Shown: positions 1 through 7,219 of the stretch, piece by piece
How positions within the stretch are numbered: the first letter of the stretch is position 1
Layout of the letters: the number at the start of each line of letters is the position of its first letter
From: JBHFEI01 sp041928815
GTDB lineage: Bacteria; Pseudomonadota; Alphaproteobacteria; Rhizobiales; Rhizobiaceae
Reading direction: 5' to 3'
Assembly: GCF_041928815.1 (NCBI RefSeq)
Contig: NZ_JBHFEI010000006.1
Coordinates: 62,001-126,000 of the forward strand
DNA length: 64,000 nt
Position numbers and translations under genes: made by a program
The notes under the pieces: model-generated
Database searches by the model: none
Told to the model about the DNA's origin: nothing
What the model saw: only the letters and a program-made list of their open reading frames with translations

Positions 1-150
1 GAGAATTCCGCCATCGACAGCCAGCCCTGCGGCGGGACCCACGTCTCGGAGACGCAGGAAGTCGGCGCGATCCATATCGCGAAGATCGAGAAGAAGGGCA
101 AGGAGAACCGGCGCTTCCGCATCCGCTTCGGAGCGCCGGACGGCGACTGA
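1..150 (+). CDS. alanyl-tRNA editing protein (AlaX-type), C-terminal end only
   Basis: The first 49 codons belong to the 3' end of a gene that begins before the window and stops at TGA 148-150. They encode the second metal-binding box of the AlaX/AlaRS editing domain, CGGTHV, followed by a short tail with the family pattern I.KIE.KGK.NRR. AlaX proteins hydrolyse Ser- or Gly-mischarged tRNA-Ala in trans. Full AlaS would carry a long C-Ala domain after this box. Here only about 30 residues follow, so a free-standing editing protein fits better. The next gene, sseA, starts 78 bp downstream on the same strand. Confidence 0.8.
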   Translation, partial: ENSAIDSQPCGGTHVSETQEVGAIHIAKIEKKGKENRRFRIRFGAPDGD

Positions 151-228
151 CGGATCCGGCGTCTCGACATCGGGCCGCAACCCTCTGTTTTCACGATCGT
201 CCCCCTACCCTTCCTTTAGGAGAGCCAC

Positions 229-1089
229 TTGACCTCTACGGACACCGACAGCCGTTTCATCGTCTCGGCCGACTGGCTCGATAAGCGCCTCGGCGACGGC
301 GCCCTGCGCATCGTCGACGCGTCCTGGTATCTGCCGGCCCAAGGGCGGGACGCCCGGGCGGAATTCGCCGCCGCCCACATCCCCGGCGCCGTCTTCTTCG
401 ACCAGGACAGGGTCGTGGATCCGGACAGCGCCCTGCCCCACACGATCCCGCCCGCCGCGCTTTTCGCCGCGGAAGCCGGGCGCCTCGGCCTCAGCGCCGA
501 CGTTCCGATCGTCGTCTATGACGGCCCGGGCTATTTCTCGGCACCCCGCGCCTGGTGGCTGTTCCGCACCATGGGTGCACGCCAGGTCTATGTCCTCGAC
601 GGCGGCTTCGACGGCTGGCGCGCCGAGGGACGTCCGGTGACGGATGCGGTTCCGGCGCCTGGTCCGGCCGTGTTCGAGGCCTCCTTCGACCACGGCGCCG
701 TTGTCCGTTTCGAGGCGATGCGCGCCATCGTCGACGGCGGAACGCGCCAGATCGCCGATGCGCGCGGTCCCGGCCGCTTCACCGGCGCAGAGGCCGAACC
801 ACGCGCGGGCGTTCGCTCCGGCCACATGCCCGGCGCGCGCAACCTGCCCTACGCCGCCTTCTCGGAGAAGGGCCGTTTCAAGGACGCGGCACAGCTGCGC
901 GCGGTGTTCGCCGAGGCCGGCATCGATCTCGAAAAGCCCATTGTCACCTCCTGCGGTTCGGGCGTCACCGCTGCCGTGATCACGCTGGCGCTGCAATCGC
1001 TCGGCCATACGGAAAACGGGCTCTATGACGGTTCCTGGTCGGAATGGGGTGGCCGCAGCGACACGCCCGTCGCGACGGGAACGGCATGA
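229..1089 (+). CDS. sseA: 3-mercaptopyruvate / thiosulfate sulfurtransferase
   Basis: This cytosolic sulfurtransferase moves sulfane sulfur from 3-mercaptopyruvate to a thiol or cyanide acceptor. The 286-residue protein has two rhodanese folds, an inactive one at about 10-130 and a catalytic one at about 150-275. The active loop CGSGVTA carries the catalytic Cys at residue 242. CG-S/T-GVT loops are typical of mercaptopyruvate rather than thiosulfate specificity. The start is TTG at 229, chosen because AGGAGAG at 218-224 sits just upstream and no in-frame ATG lies nearby. Its stop overlaps the ATG of the acetyltransferase gene (ATGA), so the two are probably co-translated. Confidence 0.92.
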   Translation: MTSTDTDSRFIVSADWLDKRLGDGALRIVDASWYLPAQGRDARAEFAAAHIPGAVFFDQDRVVDPDSALPHTIPPAALFAAEAGRLGLSADVPIVVYDGPGYFSAPRAWWLFRTMGARQVYVLDGGFDGWRAEGRPVTDAVPAPGPAVFEASFDHGAVVRFEAMRAIVDGGTRQIADARGPGRFTGAEAEPRAGVRSGHMPGARNLPYAAFSEKGRFKDAAQLRAVFAEAGIDLEKPIVTSCGSGVTAAVITLALQSLGHTENGLYDGSWSEWGGRSDTPVATGTA

Positions 1090-1664
1090 GCCGGGCCGTG
1101 ACCAATCGCATGAGCGAGACCCCGATCGCCGTTCGCGTCACCGCGCTGGAGATGACGGCGCCGCCGAAGCAGACCCTGCCCCGGCCGGTCAACATCCAGA
1201 CCGCAGTGCTGCGCGTGCCCGAGATCACACCCGCCTACTACCGCTTCCTCTACATGCAGGTCGGCCGCCGCTGGCACTGGACGGAACGGTTGCGGCTCGA
1301 CGATGATGCGCTGGCGGCGCTGCTCCTCGACAAGAGGAACGACGTTACGGTGCTTTACGTCAACGGCGCGCCGGCGGGCTTCTTCGAGCTTCGCCAGGAG
1401 GACGACGGGGTGGTGGAGCTCAGCCATTTCGGCCTGATGGCCCATGCGCTGGGCCATGGCCTCGGCAAGTGGTTCCTGCTGCAGGCGCTGCTGGCCGGCT
1501 GGTCGCTGTCGCCGTCGAAAATGACGGTCACGACCAACACGCTCGACCATCCGCGCGCGCTGCAGCTTTACCAGCGATTCGGCTTTTCGCCCGTCTCGAC
1601 GCGGGATGCCGAGATCGTGCCGCTCACCGATCAGGAATGGTTCGAGCTGGCACGGCGGTTGTGA
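1086..1664 (+). CDS. GNAT-family N-acetyltransferase
   Basis: A 192-residue GNAT-fold protein, expected to transfer acetyl from acetyl-CoA to an amine; the substrate cannot be read from sequence. The acetyl-CoA-binding stretch is around residues 115-140 (LMAHALGHGLGKWFL, a Q/RxxGxG/A-like turn). It is followed by the typical late motif DHPRALQLYQRFGF near residue 160, seen in many GNATs. The start ATG at 1086 overlaps the sseA stop in an ATGA arrangement, which implies translational coupling. The C-terminal LTDQEWFELARRL closes the protein. Confidence 0.85.
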   Translation: MSRAVTNRMSETPIAVRVTALEMTAPPKQTLPRPVNIQTAVLRVPEITPAYYRFLYMQVGRRWHWTERLRLDDDALAALLLDKRNDVTVLYVNGAPAGFFELRQEDDGVVELSHFGLMAHALGHGLGKWFLLQALLAGWSLSPSKMTVTTNTLDHPRALQLYQRFGFSPVSTRDAEIVPLTDQEWFELARRL

Positions 1665-1751
1665 GCCGCGTCGCGGTCCACGCCCGTCGTGGACCGTTTG
1701 CCTGAGCGCAGGGCTGATTCGAACGAGGCCGGGCGGCCAGCCTTCCGTCTC

Positions 1752-2066
1752 TCAGACCTGCCGCGTCGCGACATCGTCGGCAAAGAGCGCAGGACCACTC
1801 TGGTCGACGATCTGCCGGCCCTTGCGCAGTGCCGCGTCGGTCGCTTCCGTCTCGGACTGGAACACGTCGGCGCGGATGTAGTGGCGGGCGCGGACCGTGC
1901 CGCCGACATCCTTCTCGATGCTCCCGGCGAGGCGATACTGCCCGCCCTCGCGCATCGGCGTGGCGCGGATCACCACGTCGTTATAGGGTTCCGTTTTGCC
2001 GGACGCGGCTGCTTGCGCGCCGTCACCGCCTCCGAAGCCGAAAAGTTTCGCAAAGAATGAAGCCAT
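1752..2066 (-). CDS. HlyU-family protein
   Basis: This 104-residue protein matches the small HlyU family (named after the Vibrio haemolysin regulator, but a distinct short family common in rhizobia). Visible signs are an N-terminal MASFFAKLFGFGGG, then a compact beta-rich domain with YRLAGSIEKD and HYIRADVF, and a C-terminal helix with ATDAALRKGRQIVDQ. No DNA-binding motif is evident, so a regulatory role is only inherited from the family name. It lies convergent to the acetyltransferase and alone on its strand. Confidence 0.75.
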   Translation of the reverse strand: MASFFAKLFGFGGGDGAQAAASGKTEPYNDVVIRATPMREGGQYRLAGSIEKDVGGTVRARHYIRADVFQSETEATDAALRKGRQIVDQSGPALFADDVATRQV

Positions 2067-2181
2067 GCCTTTCCTCTATCATGGCGCCGCGTGCTGTCAA
2101 AGCCTTGCGCCGCATGGACAGCCTTCCCTTCGCCGCGCCGGTAGGCTAACAACGCTTCGCCGGACGACTCGTGCCGGCGAT

Positions 2182-2485
2182 GCGGACGTGGCGAAATCGG
2201 TAGACGCAGCAGACTTTGACTGAATTGGAGTGCCCGCGGGGAAATCCGCGGTGCAGAACCGCTCAAAGTCGGGGAACGCTAAAGGGGAGACCCAAGGCCG
2301 ATCCCGAGCCAAGCCCCTTGAAGGGGAAGGTGTAGAGACTGGACGGGCGGCGCCTAAAGCCTCTTTTGGCCATGGCGAAGGGACAGTCCAGACCACGAAC
2401 GCCGAACGGCGGCGGCGAAAGCCGAAGTGGTACGAAAATCTGCCTCTCTGAGAGAGTACGGGTTCGAGTCCCGTCGTCCGCACCA
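2182..2485 (+). tRNA. tRNA-Leu(UAA), interrupted by a group I intron
   Basis: The exons are 2182-2216 (35 nt) and 2435-2485 (51 nt including an encoded CCA). Joined, they give an 86-nt type II tRNA. The acceptor stem GCGGACG pairs with CGTCCGC (2475-2481). The anticodon stem GCAGA pairs with TCTGC around the loop CTTAAAA. There is a long variable arm, and the T-arm is GGGTTCGAGTCCC. The anticodon is UAA. The intron lies between U34 and A35, the same site as in cyanobacterial and plastid tRNA-Leu(UAA) genes. Without removing the intron the anticodon arm cannot form, so a simple tRNA search could miss this gene. A decayed recombinase gene begins directly downstream. Confidence 0.95.
2217..2434 (+). 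ncRNA. Group I self-splicing intron (IC3-like) in tRNA-Leu(UAA)
   Basis: The 218-nt intron follows exon U34 and ends in the required G (2434). P1: exon ACTT (2213-2216) pairs with guide GAGT (2228-2231), leaving a U-G wobble at the 5' splice site. P2 is a CCGCGG hairpin near 2234-2251. Core elements resemble those of cyanobacterial introns: P at about 2268-2283 (GTCGGGGAACGCTAAA), Q at about 2297-2315 (GATCCCGAGCCAAGCC), R at 2329-2347 (GGTGTAGAGACTGGACGGG), S at about 2379-2391 (GGGACAGTCC). P7 can form from GACT (2337-2340) and AGTC (2385-2388). P9 is closed by ACCAC/GTGGT and holds a GAAA-tetraloop hairpin (2413-2424). There is no room for a homing endonuclease. Confidence 0.93.
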
Positions 2486-2516
2486 TTTCCATTTTTAAGG
2501 TCTGTTTGACCCGTTA

Positions 2517-3150
2517 ACGCCTTGAATGGCATGGCGATTTTCGGTGTTCTAGGACTCTGTTTCCGGCAGTATTCGATGCGGTCTGCGAAGGCCAGTCTGA
2601 GCACCTTGCTGCGTAGTGCGATATTGCCGGTTTTCCAGAGTTTCCAAGGGTTTGCGAGGAAGGTCAGGGCCGGTTCTAGCTGGTCCTCGAATTTCCCTTT
2701 CGGCTCGGCCTGATGGCCAAGCTTTTCGGCAAGCACGATCTTGCTGCGCTCCAATTCCGAGATTTTGGCCTCGTAGCTGCGGATGACGGTCGGGTTGGAC
2801 GCGTCGAGGATTCGCGACAGCAGCGTCTCGATCTGCTTCTCGATGGCCGCGGCCTTGCGGCGGCAAACACGGCGCGCGTCACGGCGAACAAGATCTGCGT
2901 CGGCTGCAACCGTCAGACAAGGTCGCCGATATCGTGCTCCGGACGGTCTCGCGGGATCGATTTACGATAGCGGTTGCGGGTTTTGGTCCGGCAAGGATGA
3001 TGAGCAAAACGCCTTCTGCGTCCCGTGCTCCACGGCGAGGGCAGCGGCACGCCGCAATCGGCGCAGGCGGACATGCCAAGCAGCGCAAAGTCGTCGACAA
3101 TGTCGTTTCGGTGAAGCGCCTTTCCGCCTTCATCCGGGGAAAATAGAATT
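2517..3150 (-). pseudogene. Serine site-specific recombinase (large resolvase type), decayed 3' part
   Basis: Read on the minus strand, the fragment shows the C-terminal half of a large serine recombinase broken by frameshifts and stops. Upstream it keeps a partial recombinase zinc ribbon (CADCG...) and RKSIPRD. It then keeps LQPTQILF in another frame, the coiled coil IEKQIETLLSRILDASNP, ELERSKIVLAEKL, and the terminal block FEDQLEPALTFLANPWKLW and LRLAFADRIEYCR. The catalytic N-terminal resolvase domain is absent. The remaining frame runs without a stop into the tRNA-Leu gene. This is a remnant of an integrative element lying against the tRNA. Confidence 0.8.
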
Positions 3151-3466
3151 GGACGCCCAGTTCCTTGACGGCTTCATCGAGATCACGGTCCGCCTTAGCC
3201 GCGAATGTCTCCTTCAAGGCGCTTCACTCCCCGGTACTGGTCATCTTCAACCCGTCCAACAGTGGCTGTGACTGATGCGAGAAGGCAGGGCGGACGTTGA
3301 CCTTGCTGTCATTCGGGTAAGGGTGCCAACCGCCTTGGCATTCCTCCGGTGCCAGTGAATTCTTTTGCGTCGGCGGCATCGTCTCGCGTGCCACAGGCTT
3401 CCCGTGCATCGGGTTCATCGTCTCGGGGTGCGGACCGGAACGATAGCGGACTTTACACCCCGTCGC
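3151..3466. other. Non-coding remnant between recombinase fragment and exported protein
   Basis: About 300 bp with no gene I can support. Short minus-strand readings (about 3224-3418, beginning MNPMHGKPVARE) have no recognisable domain. They end in a stop before the recombinase fragment, so they may be further debris of the same mobile element. No terminal repeats or clear regulatory site were seen. Confidence 0.4.
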
Positions 3467-4054
3467 TCAGAAGGCTTCGAGATTGATGCCGACGGTGATG
3501 GCGCCGATCGGCTGGCCGGTTTCGGGATCGGTGATGGTCAGGCTCGCCTGGACCTGATTGGCATTGGTCGAATCGTCGCGCTGCGGCTCGTCGATGAACA
3601 CCGCGCCGGCGCCGACGAGATAGGTCTTCTGCCATTTCGGCTCGTCGCCCTGCCAGTAGTCGGAAGTCGGCTCGCTGACGCCGGCATTCAGCCCGCGCGC
3701 ATCCATGACAATGATCTCGGTGATGAAGCCGTTCGCGTCCGCCTGCCGCTCTGCGAGAAACTGCGAGAGCGGATTGTTGCGGATGGAATCGATCAGCGGC
3801 TTCGGCCGGCCGGTGAATTCCAGCCGCCAGCGCGCATCGAGTTCATCGATGTCCGGAAAGGTCAGGTAGGAATTGCGCAGGTTGAGCGTCTTCAGCGTCG
3901 AGACGATCAGCGGATCCTCGATCCAGGGACGCACATGCGTCTCGATATAGGCGCCGACCGGAGCGACATGCGCGTCGTTGGCGCAGGCGGGAAGCGCGCT
4001 CGTGCCGGCCAGCATCAGGGGAAGCAGAAGACCCTTGAGCAGATGTCCCGGCAT
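3467..4054 (-). CDS. Exported PDC/Cache-like sensor-domain protein
   Basis: The 195-residue product begins with a signal peptide (KGLLLPLMLAGTSALPACA), so it is predicted to be periplasmic. The rest resembles a stand-alone PDC/Cache-type ligand-binding domain: a long helix, then FPDIDELDARWRLEF, MDARGLNAGVSEPTSDYWQGDEPKW and ITDPETGQPIGAITVGINLE. That last motif is typical of the membrane-distal PDC fold in chemoreceptors and histidine kinases. No transmembrane or output domain follows, which is unusual. The ATG at 4054 is preferred to the GTG at 4063 because GGGGTGGG lies just before it. The ligand is unknown. Confidence 0.7.
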   Translation of the reverse strand: MPGHLLKGLLLPLMLAGTSALPACANDAHVAPVGAYIETHVRPWIEDPLIVSTLKTLNLRNSYLTFPDIDELDARWRLEFTGRPKPLIDSIRNNPLSQFLAERQADANGFITEIIVMDARGLNAGVSEPTSDYWQGDEPKWQKTYLVGAGAVFIDEPQRDDSTNANQVQASLTITDPETGQPIGAITVGINLEAF

Positions 4055-4094
4055 CCATCCCACCCCGATTGCGTGTCGGCCCCGTCCTTTCGTG

Positions 4095-4592
4095 TCAGCC
4101 GCGCGTGCCCTTGGCGATCGGTTCCTGATAGGTGAAGCCCATGTCCCAGGGGAAATAGATCCAGGTGTCCTGGCTGACCTCCGTCACGAAGGTATCGACG
4201 AGCGGCCGGCCCTTCGGCTTTGCGTAGACCGCGGCGAAATGGGCCTTCGGCAGGAGTTCGCGCACCTTGGCGGCGGTCTTGCCCGTGTCGGTCAGGTCGT
4301 CGATGATCAGCACGCCGACGCCGCCGTCCCGGGTGAGGTCCTCGGAAATGCCCTTCAGCACGAAGAGGTCGCCTTGCGAGACATAGTCGTGGTAGGAGGC
4401 GATACAGACCGTCTCGATCAGCCGGATGTTGAGCTCGCGGCAGATGATGGCCGCCGGCACCAAGCCGCCGCGGGTGATGCAGACCATCGCCTTCCATTCC
4501 TGGCCGTTGTCGGCCAGCCGCCAGGCAAGCGCGCGGGCATCGCGGTGGAACTGGTCCCAGGACACGGGGAAGGCTTTTTCGGGAAGAGACAT
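4095..4592 (-). CDS. gpt: Xanthine(-guanine) phosphoribosyltransferase
   Basis: This purine-salvage enzyme attaches ribose-5-phosphate from PRPP to xanthine, guanine or hypoxanthine. At 165 residues it has the usual length for rhizobial Gpt. The PRPP-binding motif VLIIDDLTDTGKTA is around residues 82-95, and an upstream CITRGGLVPA provides the conserved RGG-type loop. The C-terminal WIYFPWDMGFTYQEPIAKGTRG matches the family. The start at 4592 (MSLPEKAF) avoids a poorly conserved extension. The gene is divergent from the riboswitch-controlled cobalt transporter. Confidence 0.9.
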   Translation of the reverse strand: MSLPEKAFPVSWDQFHRDARALAWRLADNGQEWKAMVCITRGGLVPAAIICRELNIRLIETVCIASYHDYVSQGDLFVLKGISEDLTRDGGVGVLIIDDLTDTGKTAAKVRELLPKAHFAAVYAKPKGRPLVDTFVTEVSQDTWIYFPWDMGFTYQEPIAKGTRG

Positions 4593-4769
4593 GCGACCGG
4601 CTCCGGCAAGGCATCGACGACACGGGGATGAGCGCCGGTGTACAATGGTTTTCATGCGGCGACCAGTGCCCCCGCCGTTCGCCGAAGGGCGTGTCTCGTC
4701 GCCGGAGGCATCGGTCGAGGGATGTCGCCGGGTGATATTGCCGAGGCGCGCCGGGCGCGCTAGGCTCGT

Positions 4770-4956
4770 CCCGATGGTTCCGGGCTCCAGAAGCCGAGTC
4801 CGGATGAAAAGGGAACATGGTGCGGACGACCCTCAACGGGGCCAAGACCATGGCTGCCCCCGCAACTGTGAGCGGTGAACGACGTCCAATGGCCACTGGC
4901 AATAAAGCCGGGAAGGCGGACCGAGTGACGAACCGCGAGCCAGGAGACCTGCCATC
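4770..4956 (+). ncRNA. Cobalamin (AdoCbl) riboswitch
   Basis: The leader upstream of cbiM carries the hallmark elements in order. They are GGTTCC (4776-4781), then GGGAACATGGTG near 4821, then CCATGGCTGCCCCCGCAACTG, the B12-box core, at about 4849-4868, then GTGAGCGG, CCACTGG, CCGGGAAGGC, and finally GCGAGCCAGGAGACCTGCC at about 4935-4953, which closes the aptamer. Binding of adenosylcobalamin is expected to lower expression of the gene starting at 5024. About 70 nt separate the aptamer from the start codon, room for a hairpin that hides GGGAG at 5011-5015. Confidence 0.93.
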
Positions 4957-5023
4957 GCGCACCGGCGGCAACGCCTTTTCTGGATCCGACCGCGCGGTGG
5001 GCGCGGACTTGGGAGTTGAAATC

Positions 5024-5704
5024 ATGCATATCGAACCGGGCGTCGTCGACGGCGCCAAAATCGTCCTGAGCTATGCCACGGCCGCGGCCGCCTTGGGGCT
5101 GACCGCCAAGATGGCCTATGACGGCGTGCGCGACAATGGCGGCACAGGCGCGCTTCTCCTGCGCAGCGCTGTTGCGAGCGCGCTCGTCTTCTGCTTCTTC
5201 GAGGTGTTCCCGCACCATCCCGTCGGCGTTTCCGAGGTGCATCTCATCCTCGGCTCGACGCTTCTCCTGATGTTCGGCGCCGGGGCGGCGGCGATCGGTC
5301 TTGCCGCCGGCCTGCTGCTGCAGGGCCTGTTCTTCGCGCCCTTCGACCTGCCGCAATACGGCATGAACGTCACCACGCTCCTCGTGCCGCTCTGGGGCAT
5401 CAGCCTCCTGGCGAAGCGGATCATCCCGGCGGGAACGGCCTATGTCGACATCGGCTATCGCCAGGCGCTGGCGCTGTCGACGGCCTATCAGGGCGGAATC
5501 GTCGCCTGGGTGGCGTTCTGGGCGCTCTATGGCCACGGCCTCGCCGCCGACAATCTCGCCTCCATCGGCTCGTTCGGCCTTGCCTATATGAGCGTGATCC
5601 TGCTGGAGCCGCTGGTCGACCTCGCCGTGCTCGCCGCCGCCAAGACGTTCGGCCGCGCGAGCCGCGGGCCGCTCTTCACCGCCCGCCTGCACCAGCCGGC
5701 CTGA
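5024..5704 (+). CDS. CbiM-family cobalt transport protein (ECF substrate-binding component)
   Basis: The 226-residue polytopic membrane protein opens with MHIEPG. In CbiM/NikM proteins the amino terminus and His2 coordinate the metal. Further matches are FPHHPVGVSEVHLILGSTLLL and GAGAAAIGLAAGLLLQGLFFAPFDLPQYGMN, typical CbiM blocks with additional histidines. It should capture Co(2+) for B12 synthesis. A B12 riboswitch in its leader supports cobalt over nickel. GGGAG 9 bp upstream sets the start at 5024. No CbiN, CbiQ or CbiO gene follows, so it either acts alone or borrows an energising module encoded elsewhere. Confidence 0.88.
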   Translation: MHIEPGVVDGAKIVLSYATAAAALGLTAKMAYDGVRDNGGTGALLLRSAVASALVFCFFEVFPHHPVGVSEVHLILGSTLLLMFGAGAAAIGLAAGLLLQGLFFAPFDLPQYGMNVTTLLVPLWGISLLAKRIIPAGTAYVDIGYRQALALSTAYQGGIVAWVAFWALYGHGLAADNLASIGSFGLAYMSVILLEPLVDLAVLAAAKTFGRASRGPLFTARLHQPA

Positions 5705-7061
5705 CCGGCAGGTGAACGCCGGGACCGGTCCTGTCGCGTTGGCCGGTCCTGTCGCCTTTTCCGGTCCGGGCGAGAATATTGCGCGTCAGGCCGTGCCATC
5801 CTCTGGCGGGCCCGGCGCTTTCCTCCTATATTATTCTCGCGGTCTGCGCTTCCCGACAGGAACCACAATCCCTGGGGCCATACTCGATCCAACGGGAGCT
5901 GTCCCTGACCAGGCCCGTGGGCCTGGACATATGGCGCCCACCTACGTTTGTAGGCACCCAGGATCGTAACTCTCCATCGGTTGCGTGGATCGCACTCCCG
6001 ACATGCCGGGCGGCCGGAGTTTGGCGCACGGAGGCTGGTGTTTCCTCAAGCCTCTGTGGCGTCGCCGGATCTGTCGTTCCCGTACAGACGATTTCCTGCT
6101 GGTGCCGTCGACGTGAGCAACTGGCGCGGAGCGTCATTTCTAATCCAGGCGATGATTGCCGGAACGGAAGCAAGCACCTCCGGGCATTTTTTGGTGAGAT
6201 GGTCGTAGTTCGTCGCAATCCGTCGTCCGTTCTTTCATGTGCGGAACACGCGTTTCATCTTCGTCGTCAGACCACCGCGTGAACGGCCGATGGCCTGACA
6301 GGACTCCCCCTTCTGGACTGTTTCCATGCAGGCGGACACCGATGATCGTGCCGTCGACAAGCGCGCAATTCGAGGTCTTGATCGCCCGACAGGCCATGGA
6401 GAATCCGCTCGAACAGGCTCTTTTTCGCTCGAGGGCGGAACACCGAGTTCCAGAGACCGAATTCATCCGGACGATCGCGCCAGTGGGCCCCGACACGCAG
6501 CTTCCACATCATGGCCTCGAAAAGCAGGCGATCGTCAAAAAGCCATACGGCGGGGATCGCCGCCCCGGTGGGGCAGGAGCCGGCTCAGCCGCTTCCTTTG
6601 TTGCTCGTCCAACACGAAAGACGCAAGGCGCCTCCTCTGCAAAAGGACGAGGACACCTCGGATCCGGCGTCTGGCCCGATCTTGCTTCGATCAACGGGCG
6701 ATCGGTGACGCTCCATCCTGGAGTTTTCATCCACAAGAACGTGTAAAGTTTTCCCTCCCTCGACAGCGTTTTCACGGGCTCCCGCGGCCAACCGATTGAA
6801 TCTGCTTGCGTCGTGTCTTCCCCGTTTTCCACAGGCCAGACCACAATATCTGGTAGGAGAAGTCGGAGGCGGAAACCATGGCTTGACCGACTCGGGCGAC
6901 GGCGCGTTAATGACGCCGTAACCGTGAGAGAACGAGGCGTGCGGCCCCGGCAGCGCGCCGTCTTGCGGGCAGAGCGCGGTTGTCGTGAAGCGGCGTCCCT
7001 TCGCAAAGATGTTGAAAAATGATGGGAACGAAATCTTCACTCTCGCGTTCCATCGGCAATG
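5705..7061. other. 1.36-kb region without an intact gene
   Basis: Apart from the IS5-family fragment at about 6105-6545, no coding gene is supported. Just after cbiM an 18-bp unit CCGGTCCTGTCGCGTTGG is imperfectly repeated (about 5727-5770). Two perfect small hairpins follow: 5909-5926 (CCAGGCC, loop CGTG, GGCCTGG) and 5941-5954 (CCTAC, loop GTTT, GTAGG). They may terminate cbiM transcription, but no long T-run follows. The DNA between 6545 and 7020 has open frames on both strands but nothing recognisable, and is probably insertion-sequence debris. Confidence 0.5.
6105..6545 (-). mobile_element. IS5-family transposase fragment, internally deleted
   Basis: On the minus strand, conserved IS5-family pieces appear in order but across frames. 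They are RLLFEAMMWKLRVGAHWRDR with PDEFGLWNSVF (N-terminal block), then SLFERILHGLSGDQDLE, ALVDGTIIGV (the DST/DGT catalytic strand), AIGRSRGGLTTK, and then immediately the C-terminal block RRIATNYDHLTKK with VLASVPAIIAWIRN. The segment that normally separates GGLTTK from the C-terminal block, holding the other catalytic acids, is missing. Frameshifts are also present. It cannot encode an active transposase. I did not find terminal inverted repeats. Confidence 0.78.
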
Positions 7062-7107
7062 ACACTATATATAGTGATCTCTGCCGACATTAACACAAGA
7101 TAAAGGG
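7062..7107 (+). promoter_or_regulatory. Paired NrdR boxes upstream of nrdJ
   Basis: Box 1 (7062-7076, ACACTATATATAGTG) is a perfect match to the NrdR palindrome acaCwAtATaTwGtg. Box 2 (7093-7107, ACACAAGATAAAGGG) matches at 12 of 15 positions. The starts are 31 bp apart, about three helical turns, as in NrdR-regulated ribonucleotide-reductase promoters. NrdR, with (d)ATP bound, should repress the downstream nrdJ. Confidence 0.87.
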
Positions 7108-7219
7108 TCATGATGGCCCGATCCCCCGCGCGTCAGGCAGCCATTCCTCCCGGTTGCCCGGAAGCGACATGTGCCGCGCTCTCCTGCGCGCTTGACCACG
7201 AAGACGAAGGACTGAGCCG

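Noticed and set aside
2230..2451. 73-codon plus frame inside the group I intron, considered as a homing endonuclease
   Set aside because: Too short, no LAGLIDADG, GIY-YIG or HNH motif, and it overlaps structured core elements.
2097..2492. Minus-strand ORFs across tRNA-Leu, including a peptide with DDGTRTRTLSE
   Set aside because: This peptide is the familiar false translation of a tRNA-Leu antisense strand and not a protein.
5727..5770. Imperfect 18-bp direct repeat after cbiM
   Set aside because: Only about 2.3 units and GC-rich; too short to support a repeat array or regulatory role.
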